From: Gemmatimonadota bacterium
GTDB lineage: Bacteria; Gemmatimonadota; Gemmatimonadetes; Gemmatimonadales; GWC2-71-9
Assembly (NCBI GenBank): GCA_016720805.1
Contig: JADKJZ010000007.1
Coordinates: 46,141 to 110,140, forward strand
DNA length: 64,000 nt
Reading direction: 5' to 3'
Both the position numbers and the translations under genes were made by a program. The notes under the pieces were generated by a model, which was not told where the DNA came from, searched no databases, and saw only the letters and a list, made by a program, of their open reading frames with translations. This document shows positions 22,817-31,768 of the stretch, in pieces; position 1 is the first letter of the stretch, and each line of letters starts with the position of its first letter.

Positions 22817-25510
22817 ATGGCACCCTCGATTCCCGCCTGGCGTCGCTACCTCCGCTTCGGCGGCCCGGATATCGCGGCCGACATCAATGACGAGCTCGCC
22901 TTTCACGTCGAGGAGCGGACCCAGGCGCTCGTCGACAGCGGCCTGACGCCCGAGGCCGCGCGTGCCCAGGCGCTCGCCGAGTTCGGCGACCTCGGCGCGA
23001 CGCGTGCCTCATTGCGGCTCATCGACGAGCGGATCCACCGCCGGCGCGGGACGCAGGACCAACTGCGCGTCCTCGGTCACGAAGTCCGCCTGGCCTTCCG
23101 TCGGTTGGCACGCCAGCCAGCGTTCACAGTCCCCGCCGTGCTCACGCTGGGTCTGGGGATCGCCGCGACCGCGGTCGCCTTCACGCTGCTCCAGACCGTG
23201 GTGCTGCGCGCGCTGCCGTTTCCGGACGCGAACCGCCTCGTCTTCCTCTCCTCGCCCATGCCGAAGATCGATGATGTCTGGGGCATCGCGCGACACCAGC
23301 TGCCGTACTACAAGGCCAACGTCCGGGCCTTCGAGGACATGGCACTCTATCGCGCCTGGGAGGTCACGATCCCGGGCGAGGGGACGGTGCGCGCGGAGCG
23401 CGTCGTCGCCGCGAACGTCTCGGCGAGCATCTTCCCCACCCTGCGGATCGCCCCCGCGCTCGGCCGCGTGCTGCGGCCCGAGGACAATCTGGCACGGCCG
23501 GCGACGGTCGTCGTCTTGAGCCACGGCTACTGGATGCGCCGGTTCGGTGGTGATCCCGGTGTGATTGGTCGCATGCTGACCGTTGACGGGACGTCGCGCG
23601 AGATCGTCGGCGTCACGCCGCCGGGCGCCTCGCTCCCCGATCGTCAGGTCGATCTCTGGTTGCCTGACCACATCGATCCGGCCGCGCAGCCCATGAACAA
23701 CCACGTGCGCAACGCCGTCGCGCGACTCCGGCCCGGTTTCACGGCGGCCGACGCCGAGGCGCAGCTCGTCCCGCTCGTGGCCCGCATGGACGAGCTCTTC
23801 CCATCGGCGTACCCGAACCATTGGATCCGCAACTCGGGCTTCCGCACGGCGGTCGCACCGCTCCGTGACGAGATCGTCGGGGGCTCCGTCGCGCGCGCGC
23901 TCTGGATCCTCTTTGCCGCGGTCTGGCTGGTGCTGGTCGTTGCGGTGGCCAACGTCGTGAACCTGGTGATCGTGCGCGCCGAAGCCACCCGGCGCGAGAC
24001 GGCGATGCGAACGGCGCTGGGCGCCTCGCGTAGCGCCCTGGCGGCGCATTTCCTGACCGAGGGAATGGTGATCGTCGGTCTGGGATCACTCGGGGCCCTC
24101 GGGCTCACCCTGCTGACGCTTCGCCTGATCCCGGCGCTCGCCGCAGGGACCCTCCCCCGGCTCACCGAATTGCATCTCGCCTGGGAAGGATGGCTGCTCT
24201 CGGCCACGATCGCCGGCGTGATCGCCATCGTCATCGGGATGATCCCGATGGCGCACGCCTCGACCGATCCGCAGACCTTGCGCGAGGGCTCGCGCAGCCT
24301 CACGGCGTCGCGTAGACGGCTGGCGATCCGGAACCTGCTCGTCGTCGGACAGGTTGCGCTCACGGTAATGTTGCTGGCCGGGGCGGGACTGCTCATCCGA
24401 AGTGGCATGCGGTTGCGCGCGGTCGATCCAGGGTTCTCGCCGGCCGGCGTGACCACCCTGTCGCTGGCGCTCTCGCCGGTGGTGTACAAGGATTACGAAT
24501 CCGCCGCGCTGTTGTACCGACGCCTTGCCGAGCGGCTGGAGGCGGCACCGGGGGTCCGATCGGTCGGCTATGCAGAGGCACTGCCGCTCGCCGGTGACAT
24601 CGGGTGTACCGGCGTCTCGTCGCGCGCCGAGGGACCGCAGGCCGCGCGCGGCCGCTGCATTCCGCTGCTGCAGGTTTCGCCAGGATATTTCGCGACCATG
24701 GGAATCTCCGTGCGTGGACAGTCTCCCGACTGGGGCGAAGTGACCCGCCGCATCGGCGGGGTCGTGGTGTCGCCCGCGCTCGCGCACCGACTCTGGCCAG
24801 ACCAGGATCCGATCGGACAGCCGATCCAGTGCTGCGGCAGCGGAGGCTGGGATCGCGTCGTCGGGGTCACCGGTGAGGTCCATGGCAACTCCCTCGAGAC
24901 CCCGCCGGGCGAGATTGCGTACTTCTCGATCGCCCCCCCGGACAGCGCGCCAACGAACAACGTGCCGCTCAACGTTTTCCTGGTCATCAAGGCACCGACG
25001 GTCACGCCGTTGACGCTGCAACGCCTCGTGACGCAGGCCTTGGCGGAGATCGACCCGACCGTGCCCGCATCCGCCGCGAGGCCCATGACTGAGCTGGTGG
25101 CCGAGTCGATGGCCAATCGGACTTTCATGCTCACGCTCCTGGCGGCGGCTGCCGCCATGGCGCTGGTCTTGAGTGCGGTCGGCCTCTACGGCGTGATCGC
25201 GTATGTCGTCGGGCAACGGGAGCGCGAGATCGGCGTCCGAATCGCCGTCGGAGCGAGCGGCCGGCAGATCGGTGGGTTGGTCATCGGTCAGTCGCTTCGT
25301 CTCGTGGCCCTCGGCATCGGGCTCGGCATCGCCGGCGCGCTCGCGGGGACACGGGTCCTGACCGCGTTCCTCTACGAGATCAGTCCGACCGACCCCGTCG
25401 TGCTGGGTGGCGTGGCCGGCCTCGTTGCGCTGCTTGGCCTGCTCGCGAGCGGACTGCCAACGCTCCGCGCCATCAGGACGGATCCGGTAATTGCGCTTCG
25501 AGCCGACTGA
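22817..25510 (+). CDS. ADOP-type ABC transporter permease
   Basis: An 897-residue permease. The cytoplasmic prefix domain (DINDELAFHVEERTQALVDS, then ALAEFGDLGATRASL) is followed by a first membrane unit whose usual GIGAN motif reads GIAATAVAFTLLQTVVL. A periplasmic MacB domain, central helices (VVAVANVVNLVIVRAEATRR), a second periplasmic domain with several cysteines (GDIGCTG, ARGRCIP, IQCCGSGG), and a C-terminal FtsX unit (AYVVGQREREIGVRIAVGAS) complete it. The cysteine-rich second periplasmic domain is unusual among the five copies here and could be disulfide-bonded. Confidence 0.88.
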   Translation: MAPSIPAWRRYLRFGGPDIAADINDELAFHVEERTQALVDSGLTPEAARAQALAEFGDLGATRASLRLIDERIHRRRGTQDQLRVLGHEVRLAFRRLARQPAFTVPAVLTLGLGIAATAVAFTLLQTVVLRALPFPDANRLVFLSSPMPKIDDVWGIARHQLPYYKANVRAFEDMALYRAWEVTIPGEGTVRAERVVAANVSASIFPTLRIAPALGRVLRPEDNLARPATVVVLSHGYWMRRFGGDPGVIGRMLTVDGTSREIVGVTPPGASLPDRQVDLWLPDHIDPAAQPMNNHVRNAVARLRPGFTAADAEAQLVPLVARMDELFPSAYPNHWIRNSGFRTAVAPLRDEIVGGSVARALWILFAAVWLVLVVAVANVVNLVIVRAEATRRETAMRTALGASRSALAAHFLTEGMVIVGLGSLGALGLTLLTLRLIPALAAGTLPRLTELHLAWEGWLLSATIAGVIAIVIGMIPMAHASTDPQTLREGSRSLTASRRRLAIRNLLVVGQVALTVMLLAGAGLLIRSGMRLRAVDPGFSPAGVTTLSLALSPVVYKDYESAALLYRRLAERLEAAPGVRSVGYAEALPLAGDIGCTGVSSRAEGPQAARGRCIPLLQVSPGYFATMGISVRGQSPDWGEVTRRIGGVVVSPALAHRLWPDQDPIGQPIQCCGSGGWDRVVGVTGEVHGNSLETPPGEIAYFSIAPPDSAPTNNVPLNVFLVIKAPTVTPLTLQRLVTQALAEIDPTVPASAARPMTELVAESMANRTFMLTLLAAAAAMALVLSAVGLYGVIAYVVGQREREIGVRIAVGASGRQIGGLVIGQSLRLVALGIGLGIAGALAGTRVLTAFLYEISPTDPVVLGGVAGLVALLGLLASGLPTLRAIRTDPVIALRAD

Positions 25511-25585
25511 GTCGCCGCGTCGCGGGCTGCAACCAATGCGGCCCGCCATGCGTCTTATCCAGCTGACTCCTTCAGGATCCCCCTG

Positions 25586-28075
25586 GTGAATTTTCGACTC
25601 GCCCTGCGACATCTCCGCAAGAGCCCATTCGTCACGAGCATTGCCATCGCCTCGCTGGCGCTGGGGATCGGCGCCAACGCGGCGATCTTCTCGGTCGTCG
25701 ACCAGATGCTCCTCCGCCCCCTGCCGGTCCCTGAGGCCGACCGCCTGGTCTCGTTCAAGGCACCGGGCCCGAATCCGGGATCGCAGTCGTGCAGCCAGAT
25801 TGGCGAATGCGACGAGGTGTTTTCCTACCCGATGTTTCAGGACCTGCAACGCGAGCAGACCTCCTTCACCGGCATCGCGGCCCACGTCGGATTCTCCGCC
25901 AACATCTCGGCGCAGGGGCAGACGGTGAGCGCGGATGGCCTCCTCGTGTCGGGTTCCTACTTCCCGGTGCTTGGCCTGGCCGCGCAACTCGGCCGGCTGA
26001 TCGGTCCGGAGGACGCCGCCAATCCGGGCGACGGGCGAATCGCGGTGCTCAGTCACGAGTATTGGCAAGGCACGCTCGGCTCCGACCCGAGCATCATCGG
26101 GAAGATCATCGTCGTCAACGGGCAGTCGCTCGAGGTCGTCGGCGTCGCACCGCGCGGTTTCCGAGGCACCACCCTGGGGCTCGCACCGCGCGTCTTCGTC
26201 CCCATCACCCAACGCGGGACGATGGAGCCGGGCTGGAAGGGCTTTGACAATCGCCGCTCCTATTGGGCCTACCTCTTCGGCCGATTGAAGCCGGGCGTCT
26301 CGCTCGAGCAGGCGTCGGCCGCCATCAATCCGAAGTACAGCGGCATCATCCAGAATGTCGAAGCCGCCCTCCAGCAGGGGATGAGCGACAAGACGATGGT
26401 CGACTTCCGGAAGAAGCCGCTCGTGCTGACGCCGGGATCACTCGGGCAGAGCTCGGTACGCTCGGAGACGACGACCCCGCTGGCCATGCTGTTCGGGGTC
26501 ACGTTGCTCGTGCTGCTGATCGCATGTGCCAACATCTCCAATCTGCTACTCGCCCGGGGCGCGGCGCGCTCGAGTGAGATGGCGGTTCGTCTGGCGCTCG
26601 GCGGCACTCGACGGCAACTGCTCTCCCAATTGCTGACCGAGTCGTTGTTGCTGGCCGGCGCAGGGGCAGTGGTCGGGCTTGGCGTCGCCCTGCTGACTCT
26701 CCGCGCCTTGCAAGCCGTGATGCCTGAAAACGCCGCGGCGACCTTCCAGGCCAACCTGGATCCCACGGTGATCGGCTTCACGGCGGCACTCAGTCTCCTG
26801 ACCGCGGTGCTCTTCGGCCTCTTCCCGGCTCTGCACGGCACGCGCCCGGACTTGATCGCCTCGATCCGCGAACAGGGTGGCCAGACCTCCGGCGGCCGTG
26901 CCGCGGCCCGGTGGCGCACGGCACTCGCCACCGGCCAGATCGGCCTGGCCATGGCGCTGCTGGCATCGGCCGGGCTGTTCACCAAGAGTCTGGCCAACAT
27001 CACGCGCCTCGACCTCGGCGTGAAGGTGGATCATGTCGTGACCTTCGGCCTCTCCCCGGAATTGAATGGCTACACCTCGGAGCGTTCGCAACAGTTCTTC
27101 CAGCGCGTCATCGACGCGGTGACGGCCATCCCCGGGGTAACCAGCGTGGCGGGGGCGACCGTGCCCCTGCTGGCCGGCAGCAACTGGGGCACCGATGTCG
27201 GGGTCGAGGGCTTCCCGAAAGGCCCCGACGTGGACAACAACTCGCGCGTCAACACCGTGGGGCCCGGGTACTTTGCCACCGTCGGGATCCCGCTCATCAC
27301 CGGCCGCGAGTTCAACCGTGCCGACGTCCTCGGCGCGCCGAAGGTGGCGGTGGTGAACCAGGCCTTCGCGAAGAAGTTCAATCTCGGGGCCAATCCGGTC
27401 GGCCGCCGCATGGACAGCGGCAACGACAGCCTCGACATCGAGATCGTCGGACTGGTGCAGGATGCCAAGTACAGCAATGTGAAGACGGAGATTCCGCCGC
27501 TCTTCTTCACGCCCTACCCACAGAATCAGCAAGCGGGCGCGCTCGCCTTCTATGTGAAGACCGGTGGTGACCCGAAGGCCCTGCTCCCGGTGCTGTCGCG
27601 AATCATCAAGGGGCTCGACGAGAACCTTCCGATCGAGGAGCTGCGCACCATGCCCGAGCAGATTCGCGAGAATGTCTTCCTTGACCGGCTTGTCTCGCTC
27701 TTCTCGCTGACGTTCGCGCTGCTCGCGACGCTGCTGGCCGCCATCGGCCTCTATGGCGTGCTCGCCTTCACCGTCGCGCAACGCACGCGGGAGTTCGGCG
27801 TCCGGATGGCGCTGGGCGCCGATCCCGCCCGCGTCCGGACCATGGTGCTGCGACAGGTGGGCATGATGACGTTGATCGGCGGGGGCGTCGGACTGCTGGC
27901 GGCGATAGGTATTGGACGGGCCGCCCAGTCGCTGCTCTTTCAGTTGCAAGGCACGGATCCGGTCGTACTTGCAGCGTCCGCTGGTGCACTTGCGGTGGTT
28001 GCGCTCGGCGCCGGGCTGGTGCCCGCGGTGCGCGCATCGCGGCTCGACCCCGTCCGCGCGTTGCGGTACGAATAG
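25586..28075 (+). CDS. ADOP-type ABC permease without a linked PadR
   Basis: An 829-residue permease with the same duplicated MacB_PCD-FtsX layout. It starts directly at the membrane unit (FRLALRHLRKSPFVTSIAIA, then GIGANAAIFSVVDQMLLR) and lacks the prefix domain. The central helix is LIACANISNLLLARGAARSS, and the C-terminal half contains FTVAQRTREFGVRMALGADP. A pair of cysteines lies in QSCSQIGECDE in the first periplasmic domain. The start is GTG with AGGA upstream. It is the last gene of the plus-strand permease island and ends just before a strong bidirectional terminator. Confidence 0.9.
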   Translation: MNFRLALRHLRKSPFVTSIAIASLALGIGANAAIFSVVDQMLLRPLPVPEADRLVSFKAPGPNPGSQSCSQIGECDEVFSYPMFQDLQREQTSFTGIAAHVGFSANISAQGQTVSADGLLVSGSYFPVLGLAAQLGRLIGPEDAANPGDGRIAVLSHEYWQGTLGSDPSIIGKIIVVNGQSLEVVGVAPRGFRGTTLGLAPRVFVPITQRGTMEPGWKGFDNRRSYWAYLFGRLKPGVSLEQASAAINPKYSGIIQNVEAALQQGMSDKTMVDFRKKPLVLTPGSLGQSSVRSETTTPLAMLFGVTLLVLLIACANISNLLLARGAARSSEMAVRLALGGTRRQLLSQLLTESLLLAGAGAVVGLGVALLTLRALQAVMPENAAATFQANLDPTVIGFTAALSLLTAVLFGLFPALHGTRPDLIASIREQGGQTSGGRAAARWRTALATGQIGLAMALLASAGLFTKSLANITRLDLGVKVDHVVTFGLSPELNGYTSERSQQFFQRVIDAVTAIPGVTSVAGATVPLLAGSNWGTDVGVEGFPKGPDVDNNSRVNTVGPGYFATVGIPLITGREFNRADVLGAPKVAVVNQAFAKKFNLGANPVGRRMDSGNDSLDIEIVGLVQDAKYSNVKTEIPPLFFTPYPQNQQAGALAFYVKTGGDPKALLPVLSRIIKGLDENLPIEELRTMPEQIRENVFLDRLVSLFSLTFALLATLLAAIGLYGVLAFTVAQRTREFGVRMALGADPARVRTMVLRQVGMMTLIGGGVGLLAAIGIGRAAQSLLFQLQGTDPVVLAASAGALAVVALGAGLVPAVRASRLDPVRALRYE

Positions 28076-28083
28076 GCTCGGCA

Positions 28084-28118
28084 GACGGGAACTTCGGCAC
28101 GGCGCCGAAGTTCCCGTC
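28084..28118. terminator. Bidirectional terminator hairpin between convergent genes
   Basis: A perfect 15-base-pair stem (GACGGGAACTTCGGC with its exact complement) closes a 5-base loop ACGGC. It lies in the 48 bases between the ADOP stop and the convergent decarboxylase stop. There is no U-tract, as is common in GC-rich genomes. Position and perfect pairing support transcription termination from both sides. Confidence 0.75.
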
Positions 28119-28123
28119 ACTGG

Positions 28124-29506
28124 TCATCGTACGGCGCGCGCGACCCGGGTGATTGCCGCCACACTCATATCCACGTCGTCCGGCGTGGTGGCCCACGATG
28201 ACACCGAGATCCGCATCGCCGTCTTCCCCTGCCACAACGTCGGACCGGCCCAGCAGGTGCCTTCCTCCTGTACCGCCGCGATCACCCGATGCGTCTGCTC
28301 CGGCGAGCCGAACGAGACCAGTACCTGATTGAGCACCACCTCGTTCAGAATCTCGAAGCCCGCCGCTTCCAGCCCCTTGGCGAAACGGCGCGCATGAGCA
28401 CAGGTCCCAGCGATCATCGCCGCAAGCCCTTCCCTGCCGAGTGACGTCAGCACCGCCCAGACATCAACGCCGCGCGCCCGTCGCGAGAGCTCCGGCGTAT
28501 AGTCTGACGGATTGCGCTCCTCACTCGCCGTCGGGAGATACGACGCCGTCACCGCCATCGCGGCGCGCAGTGCCTCTCCATCCTTCACCAAGGTGATGCC
28601 GCTGTCGTAGGGAACGTTCAGCCACTTGTGCGCGTCGGTCGCCACCGAGTCGGCGGCGTCGATGCCGACCACGTGGTGCGCCAGCGCCGGCACCGCACCC
28701 GCCCACAAGCCGAACGCCCCATCGACGTGCACCCATGCCCTAGCGGCGTGCGCGTGCGCGATGATGGCCGGAAGCGGATCGAAGGCGCCGGTATTGAGGT
28801 TGCCGGCCTGCGCCACCACGATCGTCGGCCCGCTGATCGGGGGGAGCGCCGAGGCGATCATCCGCCCCTGGCCATCGACCGGGACGCGGACGATGCGGTC
28901 ACGGCCCAGACCGAGGAGCCCGAGCGCCTTGAGCACCGTGGGATGCACCTCCTCGCCGACGATCACCGTGATCGGCGGTGCCCCGAAAAGACCATCGGCC
29001 TCCACATTCCAGCCGGCGTTGGCGAGCACGCGATGCCGCCCTGCGGCGAGACCACAGAGATTCGCGACCGTGGCCCCGGTGACGAACGCCCCGGCGGTAT
29101 CTGGCGGAAAGCCGAACAATTCGGCCATCCATCGCAGGGCGACGCGCTCGATGACGGCCGTGCCCGGGGTGGCACGGTACAGTCCAGTGTTCTGGTCCCA
29201 CGCCGTCGAGAGCCAATTGGTCGCCACGCTGACCGGCAGTGCCCCACCGATCACGAAGCCGAAGAAGCGCGGCCCCGCCATCGCCATCGTCGCAGGTGCG
29301 ACCATCGCGTCGAGGCGGGCGAGCACGGCGGCTGGCGTGGTGCCGGTCGCCGGCATTGGTTCGTCGAGTTCACCCAGTCGGGCGACGGCCGTTGCATCGG
29401 GCGCGACCGGGCGGGCGTCGAGACCCTCGAGATACCGTGACGCGCGGGCCGCCGCGTCCTGGAGGAGTCGTGTGGTGTCGTGGTCCTGCAGCGAGGGTGC
29501 GGTCAT
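28124..29506 (-). CDS. PLP-dependent decarboxylase family protein (group II)
   Basis: A 460-residue fold-type I PLP enzyme of the aromatic-L-amino-acid/glutamate decarboxylase group. The cofactor lysine is Lys294 in TDAHKWLNVPYDSG. Upstream are the phosphate-binding FVTGATVANLCGLAAGRH, the histidine EEVHPTVLKALGL that stacks on PLP, and the aspartate in VHVDGAFGLWAG. Predicted to be cytosolic and to decarboxylate or aminolyse an amino acid; the exact substrate cannot be told. ATG at 29506 was chosen because the open frame upstream is low-complexity out-of-family sequence. It is convergent with the ADOP gene and divergent from the Tat-exported protein. Confidence 0.85.
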   Translation of the reverse strand: MTAPSLQDHDTTRLLQDAAARASRYLEGLDARPVAPDATAVARLGELDEPMPATGTTPAAVLARLDAMVAPATMAMAGPRFFGFVIGGALPVSVATNWLSTAWDQNTGLYRATPGTAVIERVALRWMAELFGFPPDTAGAFVTGATVANLCGLAAGRHRVLANAGWNVEADGLFGAPPITVIVGEEVHPTVLKALGLLGLGRDRIVRVPVDGQGRMIASALPPISGPTIVVAQAGNLNTGAFDPLPAIIAHAHAARAWVHVDGAFGLWAGAVPALAHHVVGIDAADSVATDAHKWLNVPYDSGITLVKDGEALRAAMAVTASYLPTASEERNPSDYTPELSRRARGVDVWAVLTSLGREGLAAMIAGTCAHARRFAKGLEAAGFEILNEVVLNQVLVSFGSPEQTHRVIAAVQEEGTCWAGPTLWQGKTAMRISVSSWATTPDDVDMSVAAITRVARAVR

Positions 29507-29650
29507 GGGCTCGGTTCGTCGGGGTGAAGGGTCAGCACGGAAAAATGGGCTCCCATTCCAGATGCGCAATTGGAACGCCCAGGACGACATGTCGTGAATC
29601 GGTGCGCATCGGCGCATTTGCCGATACACCTTCTCCCTCAGGAGCACGTC

Positions 29651-30280
29651 ATGTCGTTTGTATCCCGCCGGTCCCTCTTCGCCTCGGCTGCCGTCGTCCT
29701 CGGTGCCATCGTCCTGGCTCCGCGCCCCGCTGCCGCCCAGGATGGCAAGAACTGGATTGCCTCGCTGCACGGCACGCACCGGATGCTGTTCGATGCCCCG
29801 GCCACGGCCAACGGCGTTCCGCTGGTGCACTTGATGAACTACTACGACACGTACAACACCGCCTTCAATGTCCCGGACAGGGAGATCGACGGCATCCTCA
29901 CCTTCTACGGCTTCACGACGTTTCATGGGCTGACCGATGCGATGTGGTCCAAGTACAACATCGGGGCCTTCCTGAAGGAGAACGATGCCAAGGGAGTCCC
30001 CTTCACCGCCAACCCGTGGCGTACCAGCCCGAGCGCCCTCGGCATGGTACTCCCGCAGGCGAGCATCGAGGCGATGCAGAAGCGCGGCGCCACATTTCTC
30101 ATCTGCAACAACGCGCTGCAGATCCTCTCGGGGATGCTCGCCAACGCCCAGGGCCTCGACCCGAAGGTCGTCTACGCGGACATGAAGGCGCACATTCTCC
30201 CCGGCGTGACCCTCGTGCCGGGGATGGTGATCGCGATCGACCAGGCCCAGCGCGCCGGGATCTCGTACCACCGCCAGTAA
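29651..30280 (+). CDS. Tat-exported protein, possibly DsrE/DsrF-like fold
   Basis: A 209-residue protein with a twin-arginine leader (SRRSLFASAAVVLGAIVLAP, cleavage after RPAAAQ), so it is probably exported folded, perhaps with a cofactor. The mature part has alternating strand-helix segments (VPLVHLMNYYDTYNTAFNV, GATFLICNNALQILSGMLAN, LPGVTLVPGMVIAIDQAQRA). The cysteine-containing F-L-I-C-N-N-A-L-Q region and overall length resemble DsrE-type sulfur-relay proteins, but this assignment is weak. No heme or iron-sulfur motif is seen. A GC-rich hairpin follows the stop. Confidence 0.6.
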   Translation: MSFVSRRSLFASAAVVLGAIVLAPRPAAAQDGKNWIASLHGTHRMLFDAPATANGVPLVHLMNYYDTYNTAFNVPDREIDGILTFYGFTTFHGLTDAMWSKYNIGAFLKENDAKGVPFTANPWRTSPSALGMVLPQASIEAMQKRGATFLICNNALQILSGMLANAQGLDPKVVYADMKAHILPGVTLVPGMVIAIDQAQRAGISYHRQ

Positions 30281-30299
30281 GCCGACGCACGAAACCCAC

Positions 30300-30345
30300 G
30301 GCCCGCTCCCCGCGCAGTAGCTTATGGACGCGCAGGGAGCGGGCC
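30300..30345 (+). terminator. Hairpin downstream of the Tat-exported protein gene
   Basis: GGCCCGCTCCC at 30300-30310 pairs exactly with GGGAGCGGGCC at 30335-30345. After one mismatch, four further pairs (GCGC) extend the stem toward a 14-base loop. It lies 20 bases after the stop codon and 55 before the cupin start, as expected for an intrinsic terminator. No U-tract follows. Confidence 0.55.
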
Positions 30346-30400
30346 CTGGTGTGCCACCCTCCTCGCACGCGGGATTCCTCTCCCCCTGGAGGACCGGCCG

Positions 30401-30966
30401 ATGTCCCATCTGCGCCTGGAGAACCGTCACACCGGCGAAGTCCTCGACCTCCGGCGGATCCGGGAGCACGGCGTCGAGTGCCTTGAGCTTCGCGGCACCC
30501 TCCCTCCACGTCGGCAAGGCGCCATCCTGCATGTGCACTACGTGCAGGACGAGGAGGGATTCGTCACCGAAGGCGTCCTCTCCGCGATGGTTGACGGCGC
30601 GGTGCTCCACGCAGGGCCCGGCGAAGTGGTGTCCCTGCCGCGCGGCGTCCCGCACAGCTGGTGGAATGCCGGGGCAGCGCCACTCGCCTTTCAGGGAATC
30701 GCGCGGCCTGCTGCCGATCTCGACCGCTACCTGCAGGCCATCTTCGAGGTGATGAACCGGAGTCCGGCCGATCGCCCTCGCTCTTCTACCTCGCACACGC
30801 CTCGTTGCGCCATCGTGAGACGCAGCGCGTCATCTTGATGCCACGTTGGATCCAGACGCCGCTCTTCCGCGTGATCGTGGCCATCGGCACCGTGCTCGGA
30901 CGATACCGCGGGACCGCGTGGCCCGGCTGCCCCGCCAATTGTCCGGGAGCGCCGACGCTGGCCTAA
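30401..30966 (+). CDS. Cupin-domain protein (frameshifted in this sequence)
   Basis: The first 120 residues form a single cupin domain: LHVHYVQDEEGFVTEGVLSA with metal-type residues His and Glu, then GPGEVVSLPRGVPHSWWNAG. The open frame then degenerates (RSSTSHTPRC) and stops at 30838. The next frame immediately continues with the conserved C-terminal part of such proteins (SLFYLAHASLRHRETQRVIL, then GTVLGRYRGTAWPGCPANCP) to 30966. Adding one G near 30757 joins them as EVMNRESGRSPSLFY, giving about 188 residues. I treat the break as a probable one-base error. GGAGG lies upstream of the ATG. The substrate is unknown; the family likely binds a small ligand or metal in the cytoplasm. Confidence 0.65.
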
Positions 30967-31059
30967 GGCGTGGTGCCGCCGGGATGGCGCCTGGCCCCCT
31001 TCCCGGCATAGTCTTGAGGGACCACCCGCGGTTGCCCCCAACCAGCGCCGGAGCGTGCT

Positions 31060-31488
31060 ATGGCCGAAGCCAAAACGAAGCCCACCAAGGCGAGCGTGAC
31101 CGCGTACCTCACCGCGATCGAGGACCCCGACCGTCGCAAGGACTGCCGCGCATTGGCGACCCTGATGGCGAAGGTGACCAAGGCGAAGCCGACGATGTGG
31201 GGAACCGCCATCGTCGGCTTCGGGAGCTACCACTACAAGTACGACAGCGGCCATGAGGGCGATTCGTGCCTTACCGGCTTTGCCTCCCGCTCGACCGGCA
31301 TCAGCGTCTACCTGATGGGAGACTTCCCCGGGCGAACCGGCCTGCTCGCCAAGTTGGGGAAGCACAAGATGGCGAAGGCGTGCCTGACGATCCGGAGACT
31401 CGCGGATGTCGACCTCGCAGTACTCGAGCAACTCGTCGCCGGGTCCGTCAAGGCGGTGGCGACCCGATACGGCAACACCACCATTTGA
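31060..31488 (+). CDS. DUF1801 (YdhG-like) family protein
   Basis: A 142-residue protein with the DUF1801 features: SVTAYLTAIEDPDRRKDCRA, the conserved P-T-M-W-G-x-x-I-V-G-F-G-S-Y-H-Y-K-Y, a strand in GISVYLMGDF, and a C-terminal helix ACLTIRRLADVDLAVLEQLV. The fold resembles iron-chaperone frataxin-like proteins, but the role of this branch is not established. GGAG lies seven bases before the ATG. Cytoplasmic. Confidence 0.8.
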   Translation: MAEAKTKPTKASVTAYLTAIEDPDRRKDCRALATLMAKVTKAKPTMWGTAIVGFGSYHYKYDSGHEGDSCLTGFASRSTGISVYLMGDFPGRTGLLAKLGKHKMAKACLTIRRLADVDLAVLEQLVAGSVKAVATRYGNTTI

Positions 31489-31534
31489 GCATCACCCCTT
31501 TCAGGCCGGGGCACACCCGGATCACGGAGTCGGC

Positions 31535-31768
31535 ATGAGTATGCGTCCCACCAGTTGTCCCAAGTGCAATGGCCCGATGGAAGAGGGCTTCGTCCTCGAC
31601 AAGGCACACTACGGCGCTCCCACGACACCGGAATGGCTCGAGGGGAAGCCGGAGCGCTCCTTCTGGACAGGACTCCGCACCAAGGGGCACGATCGCTACC
31701 ACGTGATGACCTATCGGTGCGAGCGCTGCGGGTACCTCGAGTCCTACGCCGACTCGGCGCCGATCTGA
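31535..31768 (+). CDS. Zinc-ribbon protein (DUF6487-like)
   Basis: A 77-residue protein with two zinc knuckles: CPKCNGPMEEGFVLDK near the N-terminus and YRCERCGYLESYA near the C-terminus. Between them lies W-L-E-G-K-P-E-R-S-F-W-T-G-L, characteristic of small zinc-ribbon proteins of the DUF6487 type. Function unknown. ATG at 31535 has GGAG upstream. Its stop overlaps the next start as TGATG, so the downstream TonB-like gene is probably coupled to it. Confidence 0.7.
   Translation: MSMRPTSCPKCNGPMEEGFVLDKAHYGAPTTPEWLEGKPERSFWTGLRTKGHDRYHVMTYRCERCGYLESYADSAPI

Noticed and set aside
29507..30796. A 430-codon N-terminal extension of the PLP decarboxylase frame
   Set aside because: The extension overlaps the Tat-exported protein and cupin genes in antisense, has no domain similarity, and would give an 890-residue protein unlike the family.
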